A DNA stretch of 64,000 bases from contig NZ_JAGHKP010000001.1 of the NCBI RefSeq assembly GCF_017742215.1, positions 1,116,001-1,180,000 of the forward strand. Direction: 5' to 3'. Position 1 is the stretch's first letter; the number at the start of each line of letters is the position of its first letter. This stretch comes from Chitinophaga chungangae. GTDB taxonomy: Bacteria > Bacteroidota > Bacteroidia > Chitinophagales > Chitinophagaceae. Below are positions 25,623-35,102 of this stretch, piece by piece. The notes under the pieces were generated by a model. It did no database searches. It saw only the letters and a list, made by a program, of their open reading frames with translations, and was not told the DNA's origin. The position numbers and the translations under genes are program-made.

Positions 25623-26804
25623 ATGAAACGCTTACAAAAAACAATGATCACACATAAGCCACTCAGTTACTCAGCCGGTATCCTGCTGCTGACTGTATTC
25701 ATATATGGCTGTTCGTCTCCCCAGGCGGGCACGCCTCCCCAGGGCCCCCCGCAGTTGCCGGTGATGGTGGTTGCATCCGCCCCGGCTACCACTTACCTGG
25801 AATTTCCCGCTTCGCTGGAAGGAAAGGTGAATGTAGACGTACGCCCGCAGGTATCCGGCTATCTGGAAAAGATATACGTGGATGAAGGCGCCTATGTAAA
25901 AGCAGGCCAGCCTTTGTTTAAGATCGATCCGAAAGTATACGCCGAACAGTTGAACGGCGCCAGTTCGAACCAGCTCGCCGCACAGGCTAACGTTGAAAAG
26001 GCGCAGGTGGAAGTGGACCGCCTGGCCCCGCTTGTTGCCAGCAATGTGGTTTCTGACGTGCAGCTGAAAACGGCGAAAGCCAACTACGAAGTAGCGAAAG
26101 CCGCTTTGGCGCAGGCGAAAGCCGCGGTAGGCGGCGCGCGGATCAATGTAGGTTATACCCTCGTTACCGCACCGGTGAGCGGTTACATCGGGAGGATTCC
26201 CTACAAAGTGGGCGCCCTGGTAAGCAATATCGACGCACAGCCGCTTACCGTGCTTTCAGAAGTGCGTGAAATGTACGCTTACTTTTCAATGAGCGAAGCG
26301 GATTTTATCACGTTCAAGAACGACTTCCCGGGCAAAACGCTGGAAGAAAAACTGAAGAACGCGCCTGCTGTAGAACTGATCCTGGCCGATAACAGCACGT
26401 TCGCCCAAAAAGGGAGGATCGGAATGATAGACGGGCAATTCGACAAAACAACCGGCGCTATCACTTTCCGCGCGGCTTTCCCCAATCCCGACGGCGTACT
26501 GCGCACAGGCAACACCGGCAAAGTAAGGTTCGCCCGCGAGGTACCCGCTGCCATTACGATACCGCAGGAAGCTACGTTCGAGATCCAGGACAAAGTGCTG
26601 GTATATACCGTAGCCGATAGCAACAAAGTGACCAGCAGGCCCATTCACATCGCCGGAAAAACAGCGAACCTTTATTTTGTGAACGACGGGCTGAAAGCGG
26701 GCGAAAAGATCGTTCTGTCCGGAACGGCCAACTTAAAGGACGGCGCTGTAATCACACCCCAGCCGGTACCGGCAGACAGTGTGCTCAAGTCAAAACAATT
26801 GTAA
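25623..26804 (+). CDS. RND efflux periplasmic adaptor (membrane fusion protein, AcrA/MexA type)
   Basis: 393 residues. Lipoprotein signal ending in I-Y-G-C (Cys30), then a barrel-sandwich/lipoyl domain (V-D-V-R-P-Q-V-S-G-Y-L-E-K-I), an alpha-helical hairpin (about 100-165), a return lipoyl strand (V-T-A-P-V-S-G-Y-I-G) and a beta-barrel plus membrane-proximal domain. It links the inner-membrane pump to the outer-membrane channel encoded downstream. The second Met at residue 8 (25644) is a possible start. First large gene of a complete three-gene efflux operon. Confidence 0.95.
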   Translation: MKRLQKTMITHKPLSYSAGILLLTVFIYGCSSPQAGTPPQGPPQLPVMVVASAPATTYLEFPASLEGKVNVDVRPQVSGYLEKIYVDEGAYVKAGQPLFKIDPKVYAEQLNGASSNQLAAQANVEKAQVEVDRLAPLVASNVVSDVQLKTAKANYEVAKAALAQAKAAVGGARINVGYTLVTAPVSGYIGRIPYKVGALVSNIDAQPLTVLSEVREMYAYFSMSEADFITFKNDFPGKTLEEKLKNAPAVELILADNSTFAQKGRIGMIDGQFDKTTGAITFRAAFPNPDGVLRTGNTGKVRFAREVPAAITIPQEATFEIQDKVLVYTVADSNKVTSRPIHIAGKTANLYFVNDGLKAGEKIVLSGTANLKDGAVITPQPVPADSVLKSKQL

Positions 26805-26881
26805 GTAACAGGCGATACTTTAATTGAAAAGTATAACACGCAAGAACCAGTTTCGCTTACGATCTAAAAAGTGAATTCATC

Positions 26882-29800
26882 ATGTTAAGAAGATTTATAT
26901 TAAGGCCGGTCCTTTCTACGGTAGTGTCCATAATACTGCTATTATTGGGCATCATATCATATTTCGCCCTGCCTGTTACGTTGTTCCCGGACATCGCGCC
27001 GCCCAGCGTGACGGTGACGGCCGTTTATCCCGGCGCCAACGCCGAAGTGGTGGCCCGTTCCGTGGCTAACCCGATAGAGGAATCCGTGAACGGGGTGGAG
27101 AACATGACCTACATGACCTCCAACTCCAATAACGACGGCAGCATGGTGTTGACCGTTTATTTCAAACAGGGGACCGATCCGGATATCGCTGCCGTAAACG
27201 TGCAGAACAGGGTATCCAAAGCCACTAGCCAGCTGCCCGCGGAGGTAGTAACGGCGGGCATCAGCACGCAGAAAGTGCAGAACGGTTTCATCATGTTCAT
27301 GGGGTTGTATAGTGAAAACCCTAAAGAATACGACGAAAAGTTCCTGCAAAACTATATCAAGATCAACCTGATCCCCCAGATCCAACGTGTACCCGGCGTG
27401 GCCCAGGCGCAGATCTTCGGCGCCAAGGACTATTCCATGCGCGTCTGGTTAAAACCCGACCGTCTTGCCGCGAATAACCTTGCCCCGCAGGACGTGCTGA
27501 ACGCGATCAGGGACCAGAACATAGAATCCGCCCCGGGCCGTTTGGGCGAAAACAGCGCGGAAACCTTTGAATTTGTATTAAAATACAAAGGCAAGCTGAG
27601 CCTGAACGAGGACTATGAGAACATTGTCATAAAAGCGAACAGCGACGGCTCGATGCTTCGCCTGAAAGACGTGGCCCGCGTAGAGTTCGGGTCGCTCAAC
27701 TACGGCGCGAACAACCTGCTGGATGGCAAACCGGCCGCAGGTTTTGCGATCATTCAAACGGCCGGCTCCAACGCCAACGAGATCCTTGACAACATCGAGC
27801 ATCTGCTGGTGGATTTCAGGGCCACGCTCCCTACCGGCGTGAAAACGGAAGTGATGTACAACGCTAAAGACTTCCTGGACGCGTCTATTCACCAGGTGCG
27901 TGAAACGCTGGTGATCGCATTTCTGCTCGTATTCCTGGTGGTATACCTGTTCCTGCAAGACCTCCGTTCTACGTTGATCCCCGCTATTGCAGTGCCGGTG
28001 GCCATTTTAGGCACCTTCTTCTTCCTCCAGCTGTTTGGTTTCAGTATCAACCTGCTCACCCTGTTCGCCCTCGTGCTGGCAATCGGCATAGTAGTGGACG
28101 ACGCGATCGTGGTGGTGGAAGCGGTGCATGCCAAAATGGAACAAACGCGGTGGCCGGCAAGAAAAGCTACCCTGAAGTCGATGGATGAAATATCAGGAGC
28201 CGTTATTTCCATTACCCTGGTAATGATGGCGGTATTTATACCCGTCGGTTTTATGGAAGGCCCCGCAGGCGTGTTCTACAGGCAGTTTGCGTTTACGCTG
28301 GCCATTGCCATCATGATCTCGGCGATCAATGCATTGACCCTGAGCCCCGCGCTGTGCGCCCTGTTCTTAAAACCTGAACATGGCGAACATGGACAGAAAA
28401 CAGGATTCGGCAGCCGCTTCTTTAATGCCTTCAACGCCGGTTTCCGCTCCATGACGAACCGGTACATCAGGAGCCTTAATTTCCTGATAAAACGGAAAGC
28501 GATTGCCATCGGCCTGCTGGTTGTTGTAACCATCGGAGCTTTTATATTGATCAGAAAAACGCCTACCGGGTTTATTCCCACGGAAGACCAGGGCTTCGTA
28601 TTATATGCGCTGAACACGCCTCCGGGCAGCTCATTGGACAGAACGCATAAGTCTACCTCAAAAATAGACGAAAAGCTCCGCCAATTCCCGTCGGTGAAAC
28701 ATACATGGACGGTGGACGGTTTTAACTTCATCAGCAATGCCGCCGCATCTCCTTATGCAGCAGGGTTTATACGCCTGAAAGACAAAGGTGAAAGGGGCGA
28801 CGTGGATAATATCGACCAGATCACCGGCATGATGTACGGACCGGCGAGCGAGCTGAAAGATGCCGGCGCCTTCTTCTTCAACTTTCCGACGGTGCAGGGC
28901 TTTGGTAACGTGAGCGGCTTTGAGTTCATGCTGCAGGATAAGCAGGGGCGCCCGCTGGACCAGTTGGGCAATAATGCCTGGGCTTTTATCGGCGCTTTGA
29001 TGCAAAGACCGGAGATCGGCGCGGCCTTCACCACCTTCTCCGCGGGCAACCCCCAGTACAAGGTGGAAGTGGATAATTTTAAAGCCAAACAATTGGGCGT
29101 ATCCGTCAGCGATCTGATGCAGACCTTGCAGATCTATTATGGCAGCAGCTACGTTTCGGACTTTAACCGTTTTGGAAAGTACTATCGCGTGGTAGCGCAG
29201 GCTGATGTGCCTTATCGTACGGACATTCATTCGCTGGATGGCATTTACGTGAAGAACAGCCAGAGCGAGATGGTGCCGGTAAAATCGATGGTGACGCTCA
29301 AGCGTGTATACGGCCCTGAAACGGTGACCCGCAACAACATGTTCAATGCCGTTACCATCAATGGTACGCCCAAACCTGGTTACAGTACGGGCGACGCCAT
29401 CAAGGCCATTGAAGAGACCGCGAAAACGGCGTTGCCGCACGGATATGGGTACGAATGGACCGGGGCGACCCGCGAGGAGATCAAAGCGGGCGACCAGCAG
29501 ATCTACATATTCCTGCTCAGCATCCTGTTCGTATACTTCCTGCTGGCGGCTCAATACGAAAGTTATGTATTGCCGCTCGCCGTTATCCTGACCATCCCGA
29601 CGGGCATCCTGGGCGTATTTGCCTTCATCGGTTTTGCCGGCCTGGACAATAACATCTATGTCCAGATCGGTATGATCATGCTGATAGGCCTGCTCGCGAA
29701 GAACGCCATCCTGATCGTGGAATTTGCGGTCCAGCGGCGCCGCAACGGCATGGGCCTGCTCGAATCGGCGCTGGCCGGGGCAAGAGCCAGGCTGCGCCCG

Positions 29801-30055
29801 ATCCTGATGACTTCGTTCGCCTTTATCGTAGGCCTGATACCCCTGGTATTTGTGCAGAAAGGTTCCGCGGTGGGTAACCATTCCATTGGTTACAGTGCCA
29901 TCGGCGGGATGTTGACCGGTGTAATACTCGGCGTATTTATTATTCCTGTGCTGTATGTGATATTCCAGTTCTTACAGGAAAAAATAACCGGCCGTCCTGG
30001 TTTAAGGGTTTACGAAGAAGAGATGGAAGAAGAGCTGGAAGAAGCAACTATATAA
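26882..30055 (+). CDS. RND efflux inner-membrane pump, HAE1/AcrB family
   Basis: 1057 residues, the usual size for proton-driven multidrug exporters. Twelve transmembrane helices with two large periplasmic loops. The proton-relay pair is visible in TM4 as G-I-V-V-D-D-A-I-V-V-V-E, and the N-terminal F-I-x-R-P-V-L-S and C-terminal R-P-I-L-M-T-S motifs are canonical. The C-terminus is acidic (E-E-E-M-E-E-E-L-E-E). Likely substrates are hydrophobic or amphiphilic toxicants, dyes or drugs; specificity cannot be read from sequence. It follows the adaptor by 77 bp. Confidence 0.96.
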   Translation: MLRRFILRPVLSTVVSIILLLLGIISYFALPVTLFPDIAPPSVTVTAVYPGANAEVVARSVANPIEESVNGVENMTYMTSNSNNDGSMVLTVYFKQGTDPDIAAVNVQNRVSKATSQLPAEVVTAGISTQKVQNGFIMFMGLYSENPKEYDEKFLQNYIKINLIPQIQRVPGVAQAQIFGAKDYSMRVWLKPDRLAANNLAPQDVLNAIRDQNIESAPGRLGENSAETFEFVLKYKGKLSLNEDYENIVIKANSDGSMLRLKDVARVEFGSLNYGANNLLDGKPAAGFAIIQTAGSNANEILDNIEHLLVDFRATLPTGVKTEVMYNAKDFLDASIHQVRETLVIAFLLVFLVVYLFLQDLRSTLIPAIAVPVAILGTFFFLQLFGFSINLLTLFALVLAIGIVVDDAIVVVEAVHAKMEQTRWPARKATLKSMDEISGAVISITLVMMAVFIPVGFMEGPAGVFYRQFAFTLAIAIMISAINALTLSPALCALFLKPEHGEHGQKTGFGSRFFNAFNAGFRSMTNRYIRSLNFLIKRKAIAIGLLVVVTIGAFILIRKTPTGFIPTEDQGFVLYALNTPPGSSLDRTHKSTSKIDEKLRQFPSVKHTWTVDGFNFISNAAASPYAAGFIRLKDKGERGDVDNIDQITGMMYGPASELKDAGAFFFNFPTVQGFGNVSGFEFMLQDKQGRPLDQLGNNAWAFIGALMQRPEIGAAFTTFSAGNPQYKVEVDNFKAKQLGVSVSDLMQTLQIYYGSSYVSDFNRFGKYYRVVAQADVPYRTDIHSLDGIYVKNSQSEMVPVKSMVTLKRVYGPETVTRNNMFNAVTINGTPKPGYSTGDAIKAIEETAKTALPHGYGYEWTGATREEIKAGDQQIYIFLLSILFVYFLLAAQYESYVLPLAVILTIPTGILGVFAFIGFAGLDNNIYVQIGMIMLIGLLAKNAILIVEFAVQRRRNGMGLLESALAGARARLRPILMTSFAFIVGLIPLVFVQKGSAVGNHSIGYSAIGGMLTGVILGVFIIPVLYVIFQFLQEKITGRPGLRVYEEEMEEELEEATI

Positions 30056-30073
30056 GTAAAATCAAGGATTATC

Positions 30074-31486
30074 ATGACGCAATATTCAAAATATATCATT
30101 GTTATACTCACGGCAGCTTCGTTTGCCGCGTGCAAGGTCGGTAAAGACTTCCAGCGGCCGGAAGTGGCGCTGCCCGAACAGTTCGGCAGCACCACGCCCA
30201 CCGCAGACAGCTCCATCGCCAACGCGCAATGGCGGCAGTTTTTCCCCGATCCGGCCCTGCAAAACCTGATCACGGAAGCGCTGAAGAACAATTTCGACCT
30301 GCAGATAGCCCTGAAGCGCATCGACGCCGCTTCCAGCTACGTAAAACAGGCCAGGGCGCAACTGCTGCCTTCCGTAACGGCCAACGCCACGGGCAATACG
30401 TCCATTCCGTCTAAAAACAGCCTCAACGGCGTCAGCCTGAACGAGTTCCTGAAGACCAGTCATATCGAGGACTTTAACCTCGGTGTGGGCATCAGCTGGG
30501 AAATCGACATCTGGGGTAAGATCCGCCGGCAGAAAGAATCCGCGCTGGCTTCTTACCTGCAGAGCTTCGAGGCGGCAAAGGCCGTGCAGACCGGCATCAT
30601 CGCCAACGTGGCCAACAGTTATTTTAACCTGCTGATGCTGGACGCGCAGCTCGAAATAGCGCGGAAGAACGTAGCGCTGAGCGACACCATCGTACAGATG
30701 ATCAAAATGCAGAAAACAGCCGGGGACGTTACGGAACTGGCCGTACAGCAGGCCGTGGCGCAGAAGCAGAATGCTGAATTGCTGGTGCCGCAGCTGGAAC
30801 AGGCCGCCGCTATCCAGGAAAATGCCATCCGCATCCTGATGGGGCAAATGCCCGGCAACATCGCCCGCGGGGGCACGCTGGACGCTTATCCCATCTGGGA
30901 CGAACTGCAGACAGGTATTCCCGCAAAGGTGATCGCCAACCGGCCGGACGTAAAAGCGTCCGAGCTCGGCCTTAAAGCCGCCAACGCCAATGTGGGTGCG
31001 GCGCAGGGCGCGATGTACCCGGCTCTCAGCCTCACGGCCAACGGCGGTCTGAACGCTTATGAGATCGGCAAATGGTTTTCCATACCGAACTCGCTGTTCG
31101 GAACGGTGGCCGGCAATATCTCACAGCCGATCTTCCAGCAGCGCCGTTTAAAAACGAACCTGGAAGTAGCCAAAGTAGAGCGCGACCAGGCGGTGATCCT
31201 TTTCCGCCAGAGCGTAACGGTAGCCGTACAGGAAGTGTCCAACGCGCTGATCCAGCTGGACAAGCTGGAGGGCCAGCAAGACATTGCAGGCGCCCGGCTG
31301 CAAACCACGCAGCAGGCCGTGAGCAATGCCCGCCTGCTGTTCCGCAGCGGCCTGGCGAATTACCTCGAGGTGATCAACGCGCAGGGCAGCAGCCTGCAGG
31401 CGGAGCTTACGCAGGCAGACATCAGGCGCCAGCGCCTTACCGCAATGGTAGACCTCTACCGCTCACTGGGCGGCGGATATCAATAA
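30074..31486 (+). CDS. Outer membrane efflux channel, TolC/OprM (NodT) family
   Basis: 470 residues; lipoprotein signal with F-A-A-C (Cys20), as in OprM-type channels. Two outer-membrane-efflux repeats (about 60-245 and 265-460) supply the alpha-barrel tunnel; S-W-E-I-D-I-W-G-K-I-R and N-R-P-D-V-K-A-S-E are family signatures. It begins 18 bp after the pump stop and completes the tripartite pump. A terminator follows 126 bp later. Confidence 0.95.
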   Translation: MTQYSKYIIVILTAASFAACKVGKDFQRPEVALPEQFGSTTPTADSSIANAQWRQFFPDPALQNLITEALKNNFDLQIALKRIDAASSYVKQARAQLLPSVTANATGNTSIPSKNSLNGVSLNEFLKTSHIEDFNLGVGISWEIDIWGKIRRQKESALASYLQSFEAAKAVQTGIIANVANSYFNLLMLDAQLEIARKNVALSDTIVQMIKMQKTAGDVTELAVQQAVAQKQNAELLVPQLEQAAAIQENAIRILMGQMPGNIARGGTLDAYPIWDELQTGIPAKVIANRPDVKASELGLKAANANVGAAQGAMYPALSLTANGGLNAYEIGKWFSIPNSLFGTVAGNISQPIFQQRRLKTNLEVAKVERDQAVILFRQSVTVAVQEVSNALIQLDKLEGQQDIAGARLQTTQQAVSNARLLFRSGLANYLEVINAQGSSLQAELTQADIRRQRLTAMVDLYRSLGGGYQ

Positions 31487-31611
31487 AAGGAGGGAAGGAC
31501 CGGAGACAGGTGATAGTTGTTAATTTTCGGATCAACAGACAGGTTTACGGAAGAATGCAAGGGCAACTGTCATCTGTCACCGGTTATCTTTCTTCATGAA
31601 CATCAGGTTGT

Positions 31612-31651
31612 ACCGGCAGGCTTAGCGGAAACGCGGTTTGCCGGTTTTTTT
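31612..31651 (+). terminator. Rho-independent terminator of the efflux operon
   Basis: ACCGGCA (31612-31618) pairs with TGCCGGT (31639-31645), with an inner GCG/CGC helix in the loop, followed by a run of T to 31651. Confidence 0.8.
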
Positions 31652-31872
31652 ATGGGGTCATGGCTACACGTATCATAGATGAGATCGTCGCCGGCGAAGC
31701 GCTCCCCGCGATCACCCGTTAATACGTCCGGGGCGTTGATAATGGAGGAAAAGGGGAGCATGGAGAAATTTTGATCCTTTGTAACCCTTTACTGTATTGG
31801 CTTTCATGAGTTTTTTATTGCCCGGGCGAAAAATAATTTTTTTAAATTCAACCGGATTTATACTTTTGCGCC
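31652..31872 (+). other. Spacer between efflux terminator and tRNA-Ser
   Basis: 221 bp with no convincing gene. A 20-codon ATG frame at 31660-31722 is too short to support. The 3' half is A/T-rich and leads into the tRNA-Ser promoter. Confidence 0.5.
31861..31868 (+). promoter_or_regulatory. -7 element for tRNA-Ser
   Basis: TACTTTTG is a perfect match to TAnnTTTG, ending 4 bp before the mature tRNA 5' end. A T-rich stretch at about 31836-31843 occupies the -33 position. Confidence 0.6.
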
Positions 31873-31957
31873 GGAGGAATGGCAGAGCGGTCGATTGCGG
31901 CAGTCTTGAAAACTGTTGACTGTAACAGGTCCGGGGGTTCGAATCCCTCTTCCTCCG
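31873..31957 (+). tRNA. tRNA-Ser (anticodon TGA)
   Basis: 85-nt class II tRNA: acceptor GGAGGAA pairs with TTCCTCC, anticodon loop CTTGAAA gives TGA (reads UCA/UCG), long variable arm, T loop TTCGAAT, discriminator G. CCA is not encoded. It marks the left border of the more A/T-rich segment. Confidence 0.95.
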
Positions 31958-31961
31958 CTGA

Positions 31962-31992
31962 GAGGCGCTTCATCATGAAGCGCCTCTTTTTT
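31962..31992 (+). terminator. Terminator after tRNA-Ser
   Basis: GAGGCGCTTCAT and ATGAAGCGCCTC form an almost loop-less 11-12-bp stem followed by six T, 4 bp after the tRNA. Confidence 0.9.
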
Positions 31993-32151
31993 ATGTATAT
32001 CAATTGTCCTTCTCTTTCATTTTCAAATGATTATGCGACAGAGGTTCTACATTGCAGGTGTTCGGTCAAAAACCGTTTTTAAGTATGGATCGCCGAACAG
32101 TTTGTTTACAAAGTCTCTTTTTTCTGTAGGAAAAATTCCCTTAACCCCGTT

Positions 32152-32643
32152 TTACAGGAATGTTCCGAATCGCTCAAAGTGGCAAGTGTACCCGTTAGGG
32201 TGTTTTACGAGATAATCCTGGTGATAGTCTTCAGCAGGCCAGAATTTAGTAAACGGTTCTAATGTGGTCACCACTTTTCCCGGCCAACGTTTTGAATCGT
32301 TCACCAGCTGGATCATATCCACCGCATCGATCCCTTCTTCATCATTCTGAATAAACAGTGCTGAACGGTAGCTTTTACCTCTATCGTTCCCCTGCCTGTC
32401 TACCGTGCTGGGATCATGTACTCTAAAAAAATAATCCAGCAATTCCTTATACGTCGTCTTACCCGGATCATAAGTAATTTCAATTCCTTCGGCGTGTCCC
32501 GGATGGTTCTGATACGTTGGGTTTTCGTTCTCCCCACCTAAGTAACCAACTTCGGTATCGATTACGCCCGGACGTGTTCTGAAAAGATCTTCCATACCCC
32601 AGAAACATCCGCCTGCCAGGTATGCTTTTTTATTATTCTCCAT
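32152..32643 (-). CDS. msrA: Cytoplasmic peptide-methionine (S)-S-oxide reductase
   Basis: 163 residues without a signal peptide. Catalytic motif G-G-C-F-W-G puts the nucleophile at Cys13; Y-L-G-G, G-H-A-E-G and E-D-Y-H-Q-D-Y-L complete the active site. Unlike the lipoprotein MsrA at 21123-21779 it lacks the second Cys in the motif, and the visible chain has no other Cys until C-H-F near the C-terminus. It lies 43 bp after trxB on the same strand, so thioredoxin reductase and its end user are probably one operon. Confidence 0.94.
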   Translation of the reverse strand: MENNKKAYLAGGCFWGMEDLFRTRPGVIDTEVGYLGGENENPTYQNHPGHAEGIEITYDPGKTTYKELLDYFFRVHDPSTVDRQGNDRGKSYRSALFIQNDEEGIDAVDMIQLVNDSKRWPGKVVTTLEPFTKFWPAEDYHQDYLVKHPNGYTCHFERFGTFL

Positions 32644-32686
32644 AAAATTTCTTTTAATATTATTTTAATCGCTGTTTTGTGCGTCA

Positions 32687-33670
32687 TCATCCGCTCACTT
32701 TGTCAGTCATTTCCTCAATAACACCGTGTTCCATTGCCAATAAATACCGCTCGCAATCCAATGCGGCCATGCAGCCGCTTCCCGCAGCAGTGACCGCTTG
32801 CCGGTAATCCGCGTCCTGTGCGTCGCCACAACAGAAAATACCGGGAATATTGGTTTTTGTGGTACAGTTCTTTGTTTTGATGTATCCTACATCATCCATA
32901 TCGATCCACGCTTTGAACACTTCAGTATTCGGGCGGTGACCGATAGCTAAAAAAATACCTTTGATATCCAGTCTTGTTTCCTGCAATGTAACATTATTAT
33001 ATAACTGCGCACCATTCACCTTTTGCCCGTCCCCGAGGATCTCTTTTACTTCCACATTGAATCTGACTTCGATGTTGGGTATATTTTCTACGCGACGAAT
33101 CATTGTCTTTGTAGCTTTAAAACCCGATTTCCGGACCAGCATATAAACCTTCCTGCAAAGCTTTGACAAATGCAGGGCTTCCTCGGCAGCGGTGTCTCCC
33201 GCACCGACGATCGCCACGTCTTCACCTTTAAAGAAGTAGCCGTCACAGGTGGCGCAGGCCGAAACGCCGTGACCGGCATATTGCTGTTCAGATGCAAGCC
33301 CCAGCCATTTCGGTGTTGCCCCCGTGGCAATGATGACTGAATCCGCCAGTACGACTTTGTTGTCATCGATGGTAACTTTGTAGGGCGATTGGGAAAAGTC
33401 CACGGCGCTGACGAACCCGATGCGCAGATCCGTACCCATCCTCGAAGCTTGTTTGTGAAAATTCTCCATCATTCGCGGCCCCATAATACCATCAGGATAG
33501 CCCGGGTAATTCTCTACATCAGACGTTTTTGTCAGCTGTCCGCCAATTAGCAAGCCCGTATATAGTACGGGTTTTAAGTCTGCCCTGGCAGTATAGATGG
33601 CGGCCGTATAGCCGGATGGCCCTGATCCGATGATCAGGCATTTTATTCGTTCGTGTTGTTCCGTATTCAA
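32687..33670 (-). CDS. trxB: Thioredoxin-disulfide reductase
   Basis: 327-residue FAD/NADPH flavoenzyme that reduces thioredoxin. FAD motif G-S-G-P-S-G at 15-20, redox-active C-A-T-C at 139-142, NADPH motif G-A-G-D-T-A near 155-160, and a C-terminal G-D-A-Q-D FAD contact (canonical G-D-x-x-D). It is followed by msrA. Upstream on the minus strand, a Crp/Fnr-type palindrome (33801-33814) and a TAnnTT -7 element form a promoter shared in design with two neighbouring operons, so the gene is probably a target of the regulator at 35564-36154. Confidence 0.95.
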   Translation of the reverse strand: MNTEQHERIKCLIIGSGPSGYTAAIYTARADLKPVLYTGLLIGGQLTKTSDVENYPGYPDGIMGPRMMENFHKQASRMGTDLRIGFVSAVDFSQSPYKVTIDDNKVVLADSVIIATGATPKWLGLASEQQYAGHGVSACATCDGYFFKGEDVAIVGAGDTAAEEALHLSKLCRKVYMLVRKSGFKATKTMIRRVENIPNIEVRFNVEVKEILGDGQKVNGAQLYNNVTLQETRLDIKGIFLAIGHRPNTEVFKAWIDMDDVGYIKTKNCTTKTNIPGIFCCGDAQDADYRQAVTAAGSGCMAALDCERYLLAMEHGVIEEMTDKVSG

Positions 33671-33771
33671 TGGTATTCTTTTTTATCAGGTAAGCATTAT
33701 TGCATGGATCATCGCCGAGGACCAAAGGACAGACTGTCCGGATTCTTAAGATCGTCAATGCACCAGGATGG

Positions 33772-33817
33772 CAAGTTAAAAACTTGCCCCCTTTCAGACA
33801 TTGACATTTGTCACACA
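33772..33817 (-). promoter_or_regulatory. Crp/Fnr-type box and -7 element of trxB-msrA
   Basis: Read on the minus strand, GTGACAAATGTCAATG is centred at 33807.5. A TAACTTG element (33778-33772) starts 30 bp after the centre, which puts the box near -41, the class II activator position. It matches the boxes at 33949 and 36377. The transcript would start about 100 bp before the trxB ATG. Confidence 0.7.
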
Positions 33818-33948
33818 AATTAGACGTGTTAAACCGGGCTCCTCCACGGCGGATATCCGTGGGATGCAGTGGTTTTTTGCTCCGGCTCAAGCCCGGTTAT
33901 AGTCGAGATGCCTCACCATCGCGGTTCTGCAGTTTCTGTTTATTTTCT

Positions 33949-33992
33949 GTGATATATGTCAATGATAAAAAGATGAATGCTGCCGTACTTTG
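33949..33992 (+). promoter_or_regulatory. Crp/Fnr-type box and -7 element of the 34048 operon
   Basis: GTGATATATGTCAATG (33949-33964) matches the trxB and DUF427 boxes at 13 to 14 of 16 positions. TACTTTG (33986-33992) begins 31 bp from its centre, and the predicted transcript starts about 50 bp before the ATG at 34048. Confidence 0.65.
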
Positions 33993-34047
33993 ACGAATAA
34001 AGAACGAGGGATTTAAACTTATTCCATTCTGAAAATTTAAAAAGAAT

Positions 34048-34617
34048 ATGAGCCCGAAAAGCAATATCGTAAAGATCGTAAAGGAGCTGGATAAGCTGGG
34101 ATATACCGAAGAATTCAGGATTGTCGGCGGGAAATTATATTGGGTGGAAACGTCCGACAGGTATGACCCGGATCAAATCGAAGTTGATCATGCTTACCGT
34201 TTTGAAAGTTCGGGCACGCGTGAAGATTCTTCTTTGGTTTATGGAATTTCAGTTCCGAAAGAAAGGATAAAGGGTATTCTTATTGATGTGTTTGATACAT
34301 TGTCATCACTGGAAGATACTCCTGTCGTTAATAAGGTCCTGTCGGCAACGACATTATTATTAACCCATGAAGACAGCGGTCTGGAGCTGAAATTTGGCTT
34401 GCTGCCAAAGGTGCACAAATCAAAATTTGATGAGGATCCTCATCGATATGTGTTAAGGAAGGGCTTTCCCGACTTTCCGCCCTGCCCGTTTGCGCAAAGT
34501 TTTTCCATGTTGGGATATGACCATAAATTGAAGCAATACGTTTGGTTAACTACCAGTATTCTGAAAGATGAAAGATTAAAAGCAATAGATTATAAGCAGG
34601 GAGCAGATCTAGGCTGA
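34048..34617 (+). CDS. Two-part protein of unknown function
   Basis: 189 residues, no signal peptide or membrane helix. The first ~95 residues resemble a small Bacteroidota family often mislabelled as phosphoribosylpyrophosphate synthetase: Y-T-E-E-F, a D-Q-I-E-V-D-H-A-Y-R-F-E-S stretch, then S-L-V-Y-G-I-S and K-G-I-L-I-D. The C-terminal ~90 residues, with F-G-L-L-P-K-V-H-K and H-R-Y-V-L-R-K-G-F-P-D-F-P-P-C-P, are a separate conserved-looking module I do not recognise. It leads a cluster with the NTF2-like and small membrane genes (61 and 28 bp gaps) behind a Crp/Fnr-type box. No enzymatic function is claimed. Confidence 0.75.
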   Translation: MSPKSNIVKIVKELDKLGYTEEFRIVGGKLYWVETSDRYDPDQIEVDHAYRFESSGTREDSSLVYGISVPKERIKGILIDVFDTLSSLEDTPVVNKVLSATTLLLTHEDSGLELKFGLLPKVHKSKFDEDPHRYVLRKGFPDFPPCPFAQSFSMLGYDHKLKQYVWLTTSILKDERLKAIDYKQGADLG

Positions 34618-34678
34618 AGCTACAGGTCTTGCTGAATATCGCGAAAACTTTTTATTAGCTAAAAAATAGAGAACGTAC

Positions 34679-35074
34679 ATGAAATCATTTCCACTCCCCA
34701 CAAAGCCCGAGGATGTTATTCCTTCACTTGTTGAACGTTTCAATTCAGGTGATATCAATAACCAAATGGCTTTGTATGCCCCCGAAGCCGTATTTGTTGC
34801 GAACGACGGGCGACTTGTTACCGACCGTGAAGAGATCGCTGCCATAATAGGGCGCGACATCAAACTCGGACTTTCACTTAATACCAACGTGCGTCACGTG
34901 TTTACCGCCGGAGACACTGCACAGATTATCGTGGACTGGTCCATTGAGGGCATAGGGCCTGACGGCAGGGAAGTCAAGCTCGGAGGCTCGGCATGTGATA
35001 TCGTACGGCGCGGCGCGGATGGTTTCTGGAGGTATATTATCGATAATAACCAGGGAACCGCGGTTCGGCAGTAA
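34679..35074 (+). CDS. NTF2-like (SnoaL/YybH-type) protein
   Basis: 131 residues with the cone-shaped alpha+beta NTF2 fold pattern: an N-terminal helix with L-V-E-R-F-N-S-G-D-I-N-N, then A-L-Y-A-P-E-A-V-F-V-A-N-D-G-R, an R-E-E-I-A-A-I-I helix and a C-terminal F-W-R-Y-I-I-D-N-N. YybH-like members bind small ligands or isomerise them; the ligand is unknown. It sits between the unknown two-part gene and a small membrane gene in the putative Crp/Fnr-controlled operon. Confidence 0.8.
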   Translation: MKSFPLPTKPEDVIPSLVERFNSGDINNQMALYAPEAVFVANDGRLVTDREEIAAIIGRDIKLGLSLNTNVRHVFTAGDTAQIIVDWSIEGIGPDGREVKLGGSACDIVRRGADGFWRYIIDNNQGTAVRQ

Positions 35075-35102
35075 CAACAGATAACTTAAAAAAACAAAAA
35101 AC

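Noticed and set aside
31660..31722. 20-codon ATG frame after the efflux terminator
   Set aside because: Too short, no signal or membrane feature, no support for translation.
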